A DNA stretch of 64,000 nt from NCBI RefSeq assembly GCF_035978755.1, contig NZ_CP108414.1, positions 8,184,001 through 8,248,000 on the forward strand, written 5' to 3'. Of this stretch, positions 25,978-34,370 are shown piece after piece. Below the pieces are notes generated by a model that did not search any database, was not told the DNA's origin, and saw only the letters and a program-made list of their open reading frames with translations. The translations under genes were made by a program, and so were the position numbers. The stretch's first letter is position 1, and the number at the start of each line of letters is the position of its first letter. The stretch is from Streptomyces sp. NBC_01298 (GTDB taxonomy: Bacteria > Actinomycetota > Actinomycetes > Streptomycetales > Streptomycetaceae).

Positions 25978-28890
25978 ATGTCGCAGGTCACGGAACCGAG
26001 AAGCTGGAACACTCAGCCCCTGCTGGAGCGGGAGGCGGAAGTCCTCGCGATCCAACGCGCGGTGGACGTGCTCTGCGGCATCTCGGGCAATGGTTCGGGC
26101 AACGGCTCGGCCGTCCGCAGCGGGAGCGTCCTGACCTTCGCCGGATCGGCCGGCATAGGCAAGACCACCCTGCTGAACGAGGCCCGCCGCCACGCCGCCG
26201 ACCGCTCCTGCACCGTGCTTTTCGCACGCGGCGGCGAGCAGGAGCGGCAGGTCCCGTTCCACGTGATGCGCCAGCTCATCCAGCCGGCCCTCGCCGCCAT
26301 GAGCGAGGACGAACGGCGCGACGCGCTCGGCAACTGGTACGGCATCATCGCCCCCGCGCTCGGGCTGACCGCCGCCCCGAAGGGTCCGACGGGTCCCGAC
26401 CCGCAGGGCGTGCGCGACGGACTCGACTGGGTGGTCACGCATTTAGCGGTGCGCAACGCCCCCGTCGTGCTGATCGTCGACGACGCGCACTGGGCGGACG
26501 CGGAGTCCCTGAGCTGGCTCACCTCCTTCGCGGCGCGCGCCGAGGAACTGGCCATGCTGATGATGGTGGCCTGCCGCCCCGACGAGATCCCCGCCGACGC
26601 CGGGGCGCTGCGCGCCCTCATGGGACGCCAGGGGACGCGCCCGCACGAACTGGCTCCCCTGACCACGAGCGCCGTCGCGCGCATCGTGCGCGACGCCCTC
26701 GGTGAGAACGCGGACAACGTGTTCTGCCGCGAATGCTGGGCGATCACCGGCGGAAACCCCTTCGAGGTGGTCGAGCTGGTCATGAAGGGCCGCGACCGGG
26801 GGTTGAAGCCGTACCAGGGCAACATCCCCCAACTGCGCGACCTGGCTTCCGCGGTCAAGGGCAGCGGACTGATCGACCGGCTCGAACAGCTCGGCCCGTC
26901 CACCGTCCGGCTCGCGTGGGCCGCCGCCGTGCTCGGCACCGCGGTCCCCCTCGGCATCGTCGGTGGGGTGGCCGCCCTCGGTGAGGCGCAGGCCGCCGAG
27001 GCCATCGACCGGCTGCGGGCCGCACGCATCCTGACCGTCCTCACGAGCGTACGGCGCAAGGAAGTCGTGGAGTTCTTCCACCCGCTCATCGCCACCGCCG
27101 TGTACCGCTCGATTCCGCCCGGTGTGCGCGTGGCCATGCACGGGATGGCAGCCCAGGCCGTGATCGACGACGGCCAGGGTTCCGCGGCCGCCGCCCGCCA
27201 CCTGCTGGAGATGCACCCCGAGGGCGATCCGTGGGTCGTACAGCAGCTGCGCCAGGCCGCGCGCGAGAGCTTCTCCGCGGGCGCTCCCGATGCCGCGCGC
27301 CGCTACCTGGCACGTGCCCTGCGCGAGCCCCCGGAGGTGGAGGACCGCGCCGAGGTCCTGTTCGAACTCGGATCCGCCAACCTCCTGCACGACCCCGCGA
27401 CGACGATCAACCAGCTCAGGGCCGCGCTGGAGGAGCCCAAGACCGACCAGGCCCTGCGCGAGGCGATCACGTACCGGCTCGCCCAGGCGCTCGGCCACAC
27501 GGGTCAGCTGGGTCTGGCGGCAGGGCTCCTCGCGGACGAGGCCCGGCGCGCCACGAGCTCCCGTACGCGGCTGCGCATGCAGGCCGAGCAGTTCAAATGG
27601 AACGCCGTCCGGTTCGACGAGGAGAACTCGCCCGCCCGCTCCCGGCTCCTCGCCCAGTTCGCCAAGCGGCTCACCGGCCGGGGTCTGCCCGAGCGGCACA
27701 TCCTCGGTCTGCGGGCCTGGGACGCGGCGATGCGCGGCGAGTCCGCCTCCACCGCCCTGGAGTACGCGGAACAGGCGCTCGACGGGGGCATGAGCTGGAC
27801 CGACCAGGACTTCGGCTTCGAGGTGCCCGCCGTCCTCGCGGTCACGCTCATGTACTGCGACCAGCCCGGCCGGGCCGAGGACCTCTTCAACACCGCGATC
27901 GTCGAGTTCGAGGGGAAGGGCTGGCGCGGCGCGCACCTGTCGTTCGTCTACACCCTGCTCGGCTACGTCCGCTACCGGCGCGGGCAGCTCGCCGAGGCCG
28001 AGGACTTCGTACGCAACGGCCTGCAGATCGCCGACCGCGTCGGCACCGGGATCCCGGCGCAGTGGTACGCGATCGGTACCCTCATCGAGACCCTGCTCGC
28101 CCGGGGGAACACCGCCGAGGCCCAGCGCATCGCCAAGGCCTACAAGCTGGCGGAGGGCTTCCCCCAGGCCGTGGTCTACCCCGATCCGCAGGCCGTGTGG
28201 GGCAAACTGCTCCTGGCTCAGGGCAGGATCGAGGAGGCGGAGCACCACCTCACCGCGGCCGGCCGGCGCCTGGATCTGCGCGGAACGCGCAATCCCTCGT
28301 GGAGCCCCTGGCAGCTGGACCTGGCGCTCGCGCAGGCAACGCACGCGCCCGAACAGGCACGGGCCACGGCGGCCGAAGCGGTCGCACGGGCCCGCGCGTT
28401 CGGGACGTCCAGCGTGATCGGACACGCCCTGCGCGTCGCGGCCGCGGCCACGGACCCGTCCCAGGCGGCGGGCCTGCTGCAGGAGGCGGTGGAGCACCTC
28501 GAACAGTCTCCGGCCGCCTACGAACTCGCGCACGCGCTCATCGACCACGGCACGGCCCTGCACGCCATCGGCGACCCGCACCAGGCGGCACAACAGACTT
28601 ATCGGGGAATGGAGTTGGCCGCGGACTGCGGAGCCGACGGCCTCGTGAGCCGGGCCAGGACCCAGCTGGCCTCGACAGGTCTGCGGCCTCGCCGACTGCA
28701 CACCTCCGAGCAGGACACCTTGACCGTCGCCGAGCTCACGGTTGCCCGCCACGCCGCGGAGGGGATGGACAACAGGGCGATCGCCGCGGCGATGCACACC
28801 AACGCCCAAGCGGTGACCGAGCTGTTGTCCGCGGTCTTCACGAAACTGGGCACCGACCGGCTCGGACTGCACCGGGCGCTCGGATCCTGA
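25978..28890 (+). CDS. LAL-type (large LuxR-like) transcriptional regulator
   Basis: A 970-residue regulator: P-loop GSAGIGKTT (residues 56-64), Walker B VVLIVDDAHWAD, a long TPR-like helical middle, and a C-terminal LuxR-type helix-turn-helix (ELTVARHAAEGMDNRAIAAA). The recognition helix region reads MHTNAQAVTELLSAVFTKLG, which departs from the usual VTxxTVExHLxxVYRKLG. LAL proteins commonly activate secondary-metabolite clusters, and this one directly follows the terpene synthase-P450 operon in the same direction, so it is a likely cluster-situated regulator. ATG 25978 has GGAGGGGG and AAAGG upstream. Confidence 0.9.
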   Translation: MSQVTEPRSWNTQPLLEREAEVLAIQRAVDVLCGISGNGSGNGSAVRSGSVLTFAGSAGIGKTTLLNEARRHAADRSCTVLFARGGEQERQVPFHVMRQLIQPALAAMSEDERRDALGNWYGIIAPALGLTAAPKGPTGPDPQGVRDGLDWVVTHLAVRNAPVVLIVDDAHWADAESLSWLTSFAARAEELAMLMMVACRPDEIPADAGALRALMGRQGTRPHELAPLTTSAVARIVRDALGENADNVFCRECWAITGGNPFEVVELVMKGRDRGLKPYQGNIPQLRDLASAVKGSGLIDRLEQLGPSTVRLAWAAAVLGTAVPLGIVGGVAALGEAQAAEAIDRLRAARILTVLTSVRRKEVVEFFHPLIATAVYRSIPPGVRVAMHGMAAQAVIDDGQGSAAAARHLLEMHPEGDPWVVQQLRQAARESFSAGAPDAARRYLARALREPPEVEDRAEVLFELGSANLLHDPATTINQLRAALEEPKTDQALREAITYRLAQALGHTGQLGLAAGLLADEARRATSSRTRLRMQAEQFKWNAVRFDEENSPARSRLLAQFAKRLTGRGLPERHILGLRAWDAAMRGESASTALEYAEQALDGGMSWTDQDFGFEVPAVLAVTLMYCDQPGRAEDLFNTAIVEFEGKGWRGAHLSFVYTLLGYVRYRRGQLAEAEDFVRNGLQIADRVGTGIPAQWYAIGTLIETLLARGNTAEAQRIAKAYKLAEGFPQAVVYPDPQAVWGKLLLAQGRIEEAEHHLTAAGRRLDLRGTRNPSWSPWQLDLALAQATHAPEQARATAAEAVARARAFGTSSVIGHALRVAAAATDPSQAAGLLQEAVEHLEQSPAAYELAHALIDHGTALHAIGDPHQAAQQTYRGMELAADCGADGLVSRARTQLASTGLRPRRLHTSEQDTLTVAELTVARHAAEGMDNRAIAAAMHTNAQAVTELLSAVFTKLGTDRLGLHRALGS

Positions 28891-28923
28891 TCGGACGGAC
28901 GGCCGGCCCCAAGGAGAGCCCGG

Positions 28924-29946
28924 CTAGGCCGCGTCGGACTGCAGCAGTCGCAGAACCGCGCGCTCGACGGCACCGTGAGTGGCGGGTCGGCCGAAGGTGC
29001 CGTCCTTGCCCAGGTTTCCGAGGGACTCCGCGATGGTCCGGCCGTCCTCGTAGAGTTCGAAGAGGCGGGGATGGATGTACGAGGCCCGGCACACGGCGGG
29101 TGTGTTGCCGAGGTAGTCGCTGACTTCGCGCACCGCGCGGGCCACGACCCTGCCCCGGCGGGCGCTGGACTTGTCGGCGGTGCTTTCGGAGACGGCCAGG
29201 GCGACCGCCGCCAGCACGGTGGCGTACCAGGTCCTGAAGTCCTTCGCCGTCACGTCCTGCCCCGAGCACTCCCGCAGGTAGGCGTTGAGGTCCTCGGCGT
29301 GGACCTCGTGCCAGGTCCCGTGCTCCCAGTAGGCGAACAGCTTCGGGCTCGCGTCCTTGCGCCGCAGGAGTGCCCGGACCACTGCGCGGGCCGGCGCGTC
29401 CACCATCGCGCGGGTGACCTCCTTGCCCGACTTCGCGGGGAAGTGCAGCCTGATCTCGCCCTTCCCGCAGGTGGCGTGTTCCCGAAGGAGCGTGGTGAGT
29501 CCGAAGCTGCCGTGGTCGCGGGCGTAGCGCTCCCCACCGATGCGGAGGAATCCCAGGTCGAGGAGGCGGGTGACGCAGGCGAGCACACGGACGCGGGTCA
29601 GGCCGCGGCCGCCGAGGTCCCGCGCGACCTGCTTCCGCAGGCGTGGCAGCGAGCGGGCCACGTCCTGGACGTGCTCGTGTTTCGCGGCCTCCTGCTGTTC
29701 CCGGAACGCGGGGTGGTACAGGTATTGGCGTCGCCCGGCGTCGTCCGTGCCCAAGGCCTGGATGTGGCCGTTCGGCCAGGGGCAGATCCACACGTCCTGC
29801 CAGGCCGGCGGGATCACAAGGGCACGGACCCGTTCCCGGTCCGTCGGGGACAGGGGATTCCCGGCCGTGTCCAGGTAGCGGAAACCGCGGCCGTGGCGCA
29901 CGCGGCGCCACCCTGGTGCGCGGGGGTCGCTCGTCCGCAGGCGCAC
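28924..29946 (-). CDS. DNA topoisomerase IB
   Basis: A 340-residue poxvirus-type topoisomerase IB, which relaxes DNA supercoils through a 3'-phosphotyrosine intermediate. The catalytic tyrosine is Y290 in CRASYIHP. Other active-site positions visible are R135 in FLRIGGERY, a lysine in FPAKSGKE and R238 in KDFRTW. The position of the vaccinia histidine is an Asn (LGNTPAV), as in other bacterial enzymes. GTG 29946 is used; TTG 29958 would overlap the stop of the upstream gene (TTGA) and is equally possible. Neither has a clear ribosome site, so translation probably depends on coupling to the YjzC-like gene. Confidence 0.9.
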   Translation of the reverse strand: MRLRTSDPRAPGWRRVRHGRGFRYLDTAGNPLSPTDRERVRALVIPPAWQDVWICPWPNGHIQALGTDDAGRRQYLYHPAFREQQEAAKHEHVQDVARSLPRLRKQVARDLGGRGLTRVRVLACVTRLLDLGFLRIGGERYARDHGSFGLTTLLREHATCGKGEIRLHFPAKSGKEVTRAMVDAPARAVVRALLRRKDASPKLFAYWEHGTWHEVHAEDLNAYLRECSGQDVTAKDFRTWYATVLAAVALAVSESTADKSSARRGRVVARAVREVSDYLGNTPAVCRASYIHPRLFELYEDGRTIAESLGNLGKDGTFGRPATHGAVERAVLRLLQSDAA

Positions 29947-29954
29947 GACAGTCG

Positions 29955-30146
29955 TCAATCCGCGTCGGGATGGGCCTGGGTGCGCAGCGTCCACGCCTGC
30001 CCGTGGCAGTCGTAGGGCAGCGGGGGGAACCGGTGCCCGCGGACGTCGGTGCTCTTGCTCCAGAGGTGCTCCTTGCCGCAGTCACAGGCGTAGATGCCAC
30101 TCTGGGGAACTATTTCACCGGGTTTCCAGCTGTTTGTCTCATTCAT
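29955..30146 (-). CDS. YjzC-like small protein
   Basis: A 63-residue protein with the YjzC-type opening (NSWKPGEIVPQSGIYACDCG), a C-x-C pair and a later Cys/His (PYDCHGQAW) that could bind a metal. These features suggest a small zinc-binding protein. ATG 30146 is the natural start, since the family begins MNET-like. It lies immediately upstream of the topoisomerase IB gene and the two are probably co-translated. No enzymatic role is known. Confidence 0.8.
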   Translation of the reverse strand: MNETNSWKPGEIVPQSGIYACDCGKEHLWSKSTDVRGHRFPPLPYDCHGQAWTLRTQAHPDAD

Positions 30147-30310
30147 GCAGGACGTATACCCCGGCTGCGGTGCCACACCTCATCAGCATCCGCCTGCGGT
30201 CCACGGGTGCGGCTGTTCCGCGCTGTCGTGACCGGGGAGTCGGGTACGGGACGGTGGCCCGCTCGGCGGTCCGCGTCATCCGGGCGCTCGGATCTTCGTT
30301 CTGTGTTCGC

Positions 30311-30335
30311 GTGTAGGGCTGCTGTTCCGGGGTAT
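30311..30335 (+). promoter_or_regulatory. Sigma-B-like promoter candidate
   Basis: GTGT, 15 bases, GGGTAT: an exact match to the GNNT-N14-16-GGGTAT pattern, ending 33 bases before the RsbW-like gene at 30368. The bases after GGGTAT (TCGG) are the same as at the site near 1137. Confidence 0.5.
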
Positions 30336-30367
30336 TCGGGTGGAAGCCACCGGGTGGCTCGCTCAAG

Positions 30368-30856
30368 ATGGGGGTGCGTATGGCCGGTGTGGTGGTGCCC
30401 CAAGACGAGTGTGAGTTGCTGTTCGGCCGTCGGATCGCGTCGGCTGTGGCCTTGGACGGCAGTGAGCCGATCGCTGGGGCCAGGCGTGCTGCCCGCGGTT
30501 TCATGGCCGATGTGCAGGCCGTTCACGGGCTTCCGGTGTCGGACCGTGCGATGGGCATGGTGGAGCTGGTGGTCAGCGAGTTGGTGACCAATGCCTACAA
30601 GTACGCGCCCGGGCCGTGTCTGCTGGAGCTGGAGGTGGGTGCCGGCGTCGTGGAGATCAGCGTGTGGGACACCGCGGCGCGGCTGCCCGCGGTGAGCTCG
30701 GCTGATCCGGGCCGGGTCGGGCAGCACGGCCTGGAGATCGCGATGGCGGTGTGCCGAAGTTTCGAGGTACGGCGCGAGCCCGTGGGCAAGCGGGTGAAGG
30801 TCACCATAGGGCTGGCCGACGACCCCGACGGGGACCCGGCCGGACGCCTCCTGTGA
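30368..30856 (+). CDS. RsbW-like ATP-binding protein
   Basis: A 162-residue HATPase_c_2 protein with the N box LVVSELVTNAYKYAPG, the G1 segment VEISVWDTAARLP and the G2 segment GQHGLEIAMAVC. These form the ATP pocket of RsbW/SpoIIAB-type anti-sigma kinases and the many Streptomyces orphans of this type. ATG 30368 is given; ATG 30380 (after GGGGGTGCGT) is an alternative. A sigma-B-like promoter lies just upstream and a STAS gene 650 bases downstream, consistent with partner switching under stress control. The cognate sigma factor is unknown. Confidence 0.88.
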   Translation: MGVRMAGVVVPQDECELLFGRRIASAVALDGSEPIAGARRAARGFMADVQAVHGLPVSDRAMGMVELVVSELVTNAYKYAPGPCLLELEVGAGVVEISVWDTAARLPAVSSADPGRVGQHGLEIAMAVCRSFEVRREPVGKRVKVTIGLADDPDGDPAGRLL

Positions 30857-31510
30857 TCATGCCGGCCAGGCTCTTGCCGCACGGGTGGGGCGGCGCCACA
30901 GCCGGCCGTGCGCTGCTTCCGACGTGAGATCTACAGCCCTCAAGAGCGGTCGCGGAGGGCCGCGCCGACGGCCGGGTGGAGGCGCATCCGGCACTCCTCG
31001 GCACATGTGAACCGGGCCGCCGCGGGGCGGGCCCGAGCCGGTGACCGTGCATCTGCCTGAGCTCTCGGCCGAGGTCTGCACGCAGGAAAAGCCTGATGGC
31101 TCGAGTCGGGTGGATGGCCCTCTTGCTACCGGCCAACCCTGCTGCCATCGATTTCCTCCTTGCCGGGCACTCGGATTCCTCATTGAGGCGCGCAGGGAAA
31201 TCTATGCTGGCCGGAGTAGACATTGACCTGCCGTCTGGCTATGGTTTCTCTCGTAGCCCAGAGAGACCGAGGGCTTGGCAGAGACGAACCAAGTGGTCCC
31301 AGAGGGGGTCGCGGGCGCGGATCGCCGGCGCGGTATCAGGGCCGGACGATGGTGTAGTCAGTTCCTTCGGGGCCCTGGTGCCACAGGCATCGGGGCCCCT
31401 CGGTATGCAGACGAGTCGTTCGGTCGTCTCGATGACGAAGATCAAGCCTGTCTGCGTGATGGGCCGTATTCCTCGGCCTCCCCGACAAGCCGGTAAGAGG
31501 AGGCCCCCCC
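30857..31510. other. About 650 bases without a supported gene
   Basis: No frame on either strand looks coding throughout, and 31040-31500 is lower in G+C. The last 30 bases contain the GGAGG of the STAS gene and CGGCCTCCCCGAC, also found upstream of the paralogue at 229-558, so the duplication included part of the leader. Confidence 0.45.
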
Positions 31511-31840
31511 TTGGAACCGTGTGTGAGGGTCCGACCGGACATCGATGGTGTCCGCGTGATCACCTGCTCGGGCGAGTTCGACCAGGACACCCTCGAACCT
31601 CTTCGTCAGGCGGTCGCGGGTGCCCTCGCCGATCCGGTGCGCACGATCGTGCTGGACGTCAGCGGGATCACGTTCGCTGACTCCTCCATGCTCAACGAGT
31701 TGATCCGCCTGTGGCGCACCGGCCGTCCCATGGTTCTGGCAGGCCCCCTCAACCCACAGATGGCCCGGCTCTTGGAGCTCACCTCGGCGGATCAGCTCTT
31801 CACCGTCGTCGGCAGCGTCGAGGTGGCGCTCACCTTGTAG
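31511..31840 (+). CDS. STAS-domain anti-anti-sigma factor-like protein (second copy)
   Basis: A 109-residue STAS protein and close paralogue of 229-558, with nearly the same residues from VRVITCSGEFDQDTLEPLRQ to the C-terminal VEVALTL. The phospho-acceptor loop is FADSSMLNEL. The start codon is TTG 31511, supported by GGAGG at 31498-31502 and by the matching length of the paralogue. It lies in the same direction as the RsbW-like gene at 30368-30856, which could be its partner. Why two near-identical copies are kept is unclear. Confidence 0.87.
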   Translation: MEPCVRVRPDIDGVRVITCSGEFDQDTLEPLRQAVAGALADPVRTIVLDVSGITFADSSMLNELIRLWRTGRPMVLAGPLNPQMARLLELTSADQLFTVVGSVEVALTL

Positions 31841-31921
31841 TCGACCTCGCCGAGACGGGGCGGCGGAAGGCCGGGCGGGCTATGTGGCCGGGACGGTGGG
31901 GCAGGTCGCGGGGACGGGTGC

Positions 31922-32416
31922 TCAGGCGGTGGGGTCGTCCTGCTGGGGGGAGCGTGTGGTCGCGGTGATGCCGAGCTGGAGTGCTGCGAGTCCGGTGGCG
32001 AGTGCTTGGCGGGTATCGGCGCTCATGGTGTCGAGGGCTTGGGCGAGTGTCTGCTGGCGCTTTTCCCGTATCTGGGCGAGGTGTCGTTCCCCGGCGGGGG
32101 TGAGCCGGGGGGTGAGCTCGCGGCCGTCGCCGGGGCCGGGGTGGCGGCGTAGGAATCCGGTGGCCTCCAGCCGGTCGCAGAGCCGGGTTACGGAGGGAGC
32201 GGCGGCGCCGAGGAGCTGGGCCAGGGCGCTCATGCGGATGCCGGGTCGGCGGTCGAGGAGGAACATCAGGCGCAGCTGCGTGGTGGAGACCGGTGCCGCG
32301 GGTGCTGATTGGCGGGTGTTCTCGTAGACGACGTCGAGGAGTTCGGCGATGTCGCTGACCGAGCGCGCGGCGTCCGGGTCGATGCCGCGGGGCCCGAAGG
32401 CCGGTCTCTTCGTCAC
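31922..32416 (-). CDS. MarR family transcriptional regulator
   Basis: A 164-residue winged-helix regulator of the MarR family. The HTH reads MSALAQLLGAAAPSVTRLCD, preceded by LRLMFLLDRRPGIR, and the wing is GFLRRHPGPGDGRELTPRLT. MarR proteins bind palindromic operators as dimers and respond to small ligands or oxidants. ATG 32416 overlaps the stop of the upstream STAS gene by 4 bases (ATGA), so they are co-translated. Its target is unknown and could include its own operon. Confidence 0.9.
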   Translation of the reverse strand: MTKRPAFGPRGIDPDAARSVSDIAELLDVVYENTRQSAPAAPVSTTQLRLMFLLDRRPGIRMSALAQLLGAAAPSVTRLCDRLEATGFLRRHPGPGDGRELTPRLTPAGERHLAQIREKRQQTLAQALDTMSADTRQALATGLAALQLGITATTRSPQQDDPTA

Positions 32417-32943
32417 CGGTCACGGTCGGGTGGTGGTGGTAGTGGTGGTGGAGCGGGCGGGTGCGGCCGGTGTGGGGGCGGGGTATGACAGGGCCCGGCC
32501 GGTGCGCGGCACGTCCACCCGCTACTGGGGCCGGCCGTCCGGGTGTGCGTGGGGGATAGGCCGTTGGTGGGCGGGTGCGGGCCGATGGGGAAGAGGGACA
32601 GGGTGCCGGTCATCTCCAGGAGGCGCGTCAGCTGATCGTTGGGATCTGCCAGGTGGATGACGGCGCTCACCTTCTGTGCTGTGAGTCGCGCGGTGAGAAG
32701 TGCGTTGAGTCCACTCGAGTCGCAGAAGGTGAGGCGGCTGCAGTCGACCACGACGGGCCGGGCCGGTGAGGCGTGGGTGAGGGCTCTGCTGAGCGCGATC
32801 CGCAGTGCGGATGCGGTGTCGATGTCGATTTCACCGACGGGGTGGAGGGTGACCGCGCGGTCCAGGATCTCCACCGTGATGCCGGTGCCGGTGCCGGTGC
32901 CGGTGCCGGTGCCGTCGGCCTCGAGGGGAGAGCGCTCGGTCAT
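32413..32943 (-). CDS. STAS-domain protein with Pro-rich tail
   Basis: A 176-residue protein with a central STAS domain (EILDRAVTLHPVGEIDIDTA through RLLEMTGTLSLF) and the acceptor loop FCDSSGLNALL. It is framed by a Gly-Thr repeat near the N-terminus and a Pro/His-rich, probably disordered C-terminus of about 60 residues. ATG 32943 has AAGGAG 8 bases upstream; GTG 32952 is less likely because it overlaps that site. It is the first gene of a coupled operon with a MarR regulator. It is probably an anti-anti-sigma factor. Confidence 0.85.
   Translation of the reverse strand: MTERSPLEADGTGTGTGTGTGITVEILDRAVTLHPVGEIDIDTASALRIALSRALTHASPARPVVVDCSRLTFCDSSGLNALLTARLTAQKVSAVIHLADPNDQLTRLLEMTGTLSLFPIGPHPPTNGLSPTHTRTAGPSSGWTCRAPAGPCHTPPPHRPHPPAPPPLPPPPDRDR
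32881..32914 (-). repeat. 6-base tandem repeat in the STAS coding region
   Basis: Five perfect GCCGGT units (32881-32910) plus a partial unit. It encodes a (Gly-Thr)n stretch near the N-terminus. In-frame slippage would only change the linker length. Confidence 0.85.
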
Positions 32944-33014
32944 GGTGATCACTCCTTGGATCGACGGGCCTGGTCCCCGATACCCGTGGCCCTGGTGCTG
33001 ATCAGGGGTGGACG

Positions 33015-33680
33015 TCAGGTGTTGCGCCGGTCGTGGGTGTCACGGCGGAGCTGGTCGGTGTGCCGGGTCAGGGCGTCGATGCGGTCGGCGAGCTCGGAGT
33101 CCTCGGGCCGCAAGTGTTCGCGGCTGTCGGCCAGGGGACCTACGAGGCGTGCGACGTCGCTTTCGCCCAGTGCCGCGTTCAGGTCCCCGACCGTGCGTTC
33201 GGCGCCGGCCGGGAGGCCGGTGAGGGAGGTGACCTGGCCGGCGAGGCGCCGCAGGTCGGCCGCGTTGTCGCGGGCCCACGCGCTCACGGTGCGGTCGGCC
33301 GCGCGGGTGGCACGAGTGGCCTCGACGCGCTCGTCACCCGTGCTTCCGGCCGTGCCGGGGCGTAGGCGCAGGTAGCGGCGCTCGGCGGCCTGGCGACTGG
33401 CCACTCCCAGAGGCCCGGCCAGGTCGGCCCAGCTCGCACCGGCGTCGCGAGCGGTCTCGACCAGCCGGCTCTCCCAGGTGGCGAGCTCCTCCCGGACCTC
33501 GCGCAGCGTCACCAGCGCGGCCAGAGCCGGGTGCGGCCCCCCGTCCGGACCGGGCGCTGTTGTGGCCGTCTCCGGTCGGCCGGCTGGCTGCCGGGCGTCA
33601 CGTACGGCTCGGCTGATGGTTTCCAGGGCTGCCGCGGCAGCGAGGAAGTCGATCCGCGGGGGTGGGGTGGCTTCTGCCAT
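33015..33680 (-). CDS. rheA: RheA-type heat-shock repressor of hsp18
   Basis: A 221-residue, mostly helical protein divergent from hsp18. In S. albus the repressor RheA (about the same length) controls hsp18 and its own gene by binding TGTCATC-N5-GATGACA and senses temperature directly; that exact site is present here at 33750-33768. An HTH-like segment is visible (GASWADLAGPLGVASRQAAE), followed by long helices. ATG 33680 is chosen because GGAGAG lies 5 bases upstream; ATG 33698 would fall inside the first operator. Identity rests on position, operator and size rather than on a remembered sequence. Confidence 0.8.
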   Translation of the reverse strand: MAEATPPPRIDFLAAAAALETISRAVRDARQPAGRPETATTAPGPDGGPHPALAALVTLREVREELATWESRLVETARDAGASWADLAGPLGVASRQAAERRYLRLRPGTAGSTGDERVEATRATRAADRTVSAWARDNAADLRRLAGQVTSLTGLPAGAERTVGDLNAALGESDVARLVGPLADSREHLRPEDSELADRIDALTRHTDQLRRDTHDRRNT

Positions 33681-33697
33681 GGCACTCTCCGTTTCCA

Positions 33698-33716
33698 TGT
33701 CACTCTCACGGTGACA
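33698..33716. promoter_or_regulatory. RheA operator candidate 1
   Basis: TGTCAC, 7 bases, GTGACA: a perfect palindrome centred at 33707, next to the rheA start. It probably mediates autoregulation. Confidence 0.65.
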
Positions 33717-33724
33717 TTTTGGCC

Positions 33725-33741
33725 GTCACCCTTCCAGTGAC
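33725..33741. promoter_or_regulatory. RheA operator candidate 2
   Basis: GTCAC, 7 bases, GTGAC, centred at 33733, exactly 26 bases from the centres of the two neighbouring palindromes. Confidence 0.6.
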
Positions 33742-33749
33742 TCCTTGCT

Positions 33750-33768
33750 TGTCATCGTTTGGATGACA
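33750..33768. promoter_or_regulatory. RheA operator (canonical)
   Basis: TGTCATC, 5 bases, GATGACA, centred at 33759, identical to the binding site known for S. albus RheA. It lies between TTGCTT (33745-33750) and a -10-like region near 33768-33776, so bound repressor would block hsp18 transcription. Confidence 0.85.
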
Positions 33769-33835
33769 TGTTACAACGGGAGCACGTTGAAGCGCATTGG
33801 CAGTTTCTGCCTGAACCAACTGGAGGTGTTTCGCG

Positions 33836-34270
33836 ATGTTGATGCGCACTGACCCGTTCCGCGAGATGGACCGGATCGTCCAGCAGCTGTCCGGCAGCTC
33901 GGGTACCTGGTCGAAGCCGTCCGTCATGCCGATGGACGCCTACCGCCAGGGCGACGCGTACGTGATCGCCTTCGACCTCCCCGGAGTGAGCACGGAGGCG
34001 ATCGACATCGACGTCGAGCGGAACATGCTGACCGTCAGGGCCGAGCGCCGGCCGGCGGACAACTCGGACGCCGTCCAGATGGAGCTTTCCGAGCGGCCCC
34101 TCGGCGTGTTCTCCCGCCAGGTGATGCTGGCCGACACCCTCGACACCGAGCGCATCGAAGCCGACTACGACGCGGGTGTCCTGACCCTGCGGATCCCCAT
34201 CGCCGAGCGTGCCAAGCCCCGCAAGATCAGCATCGGCCGCGCCGACGGACACCAGCAGATCTCCGGCTGA
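33836..34270 (+). CDS. hsp18: Small heat-shock protein Hsp18 (Hsp20/alpha-crystallin)
   Basis: A 144-residue small heat-shock protein that holds unfolding proteins during heat stress. Alpha-crystallin features are visible: the N-terminal DPFREMDRIVQQL, the domain from AYVIAFDLPGVSTEAIDIDV to DYDAGVLTLRIPIAERAKP, and the conserved GVLTLRIP strand. Size and context match Hsp18 of S. albus. ATG 33836 has GGAGGTG upstream. Transcription is likely repressed by RheA at the three palindromes upstream and ends at the hairpin 34288-34330. Confidence 0.95.
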   Translation: MLMRTDPFREMDRIVQQLSGSSGTWSKPSVMPMDAYRQGDAYVIAFDLPGVSTEAIDIDVERNMLTVRAERRPADNSDAVQMELSERPLGVFSRQVMLADTLDTERIEADYDAGVLTLRIPIAERAKPRKISIGRADGHQQISG

Positions 34271-34287
34271 ACAGCCCGGCACCAGCC

Positions 34288-34330
34288 GCGGAGGGCGGAT
34301 GCCACCACCCCTCCGGCACCCGTCCTCCGC
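34288..34330 (+). terminator. Terminator-like hairpin after hsp18
   Basis: Sixteen-base arms (34288-34303 and 34315-34330) pair with two mismatches around an 11-base loop, 18 bases after the hsp18 stop. Confidence 0.65.
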
Positions 34331-34370
34331 GCCCTCCACGCCCTTCGCTTCAATCCTCCTCGGAGGTGAC

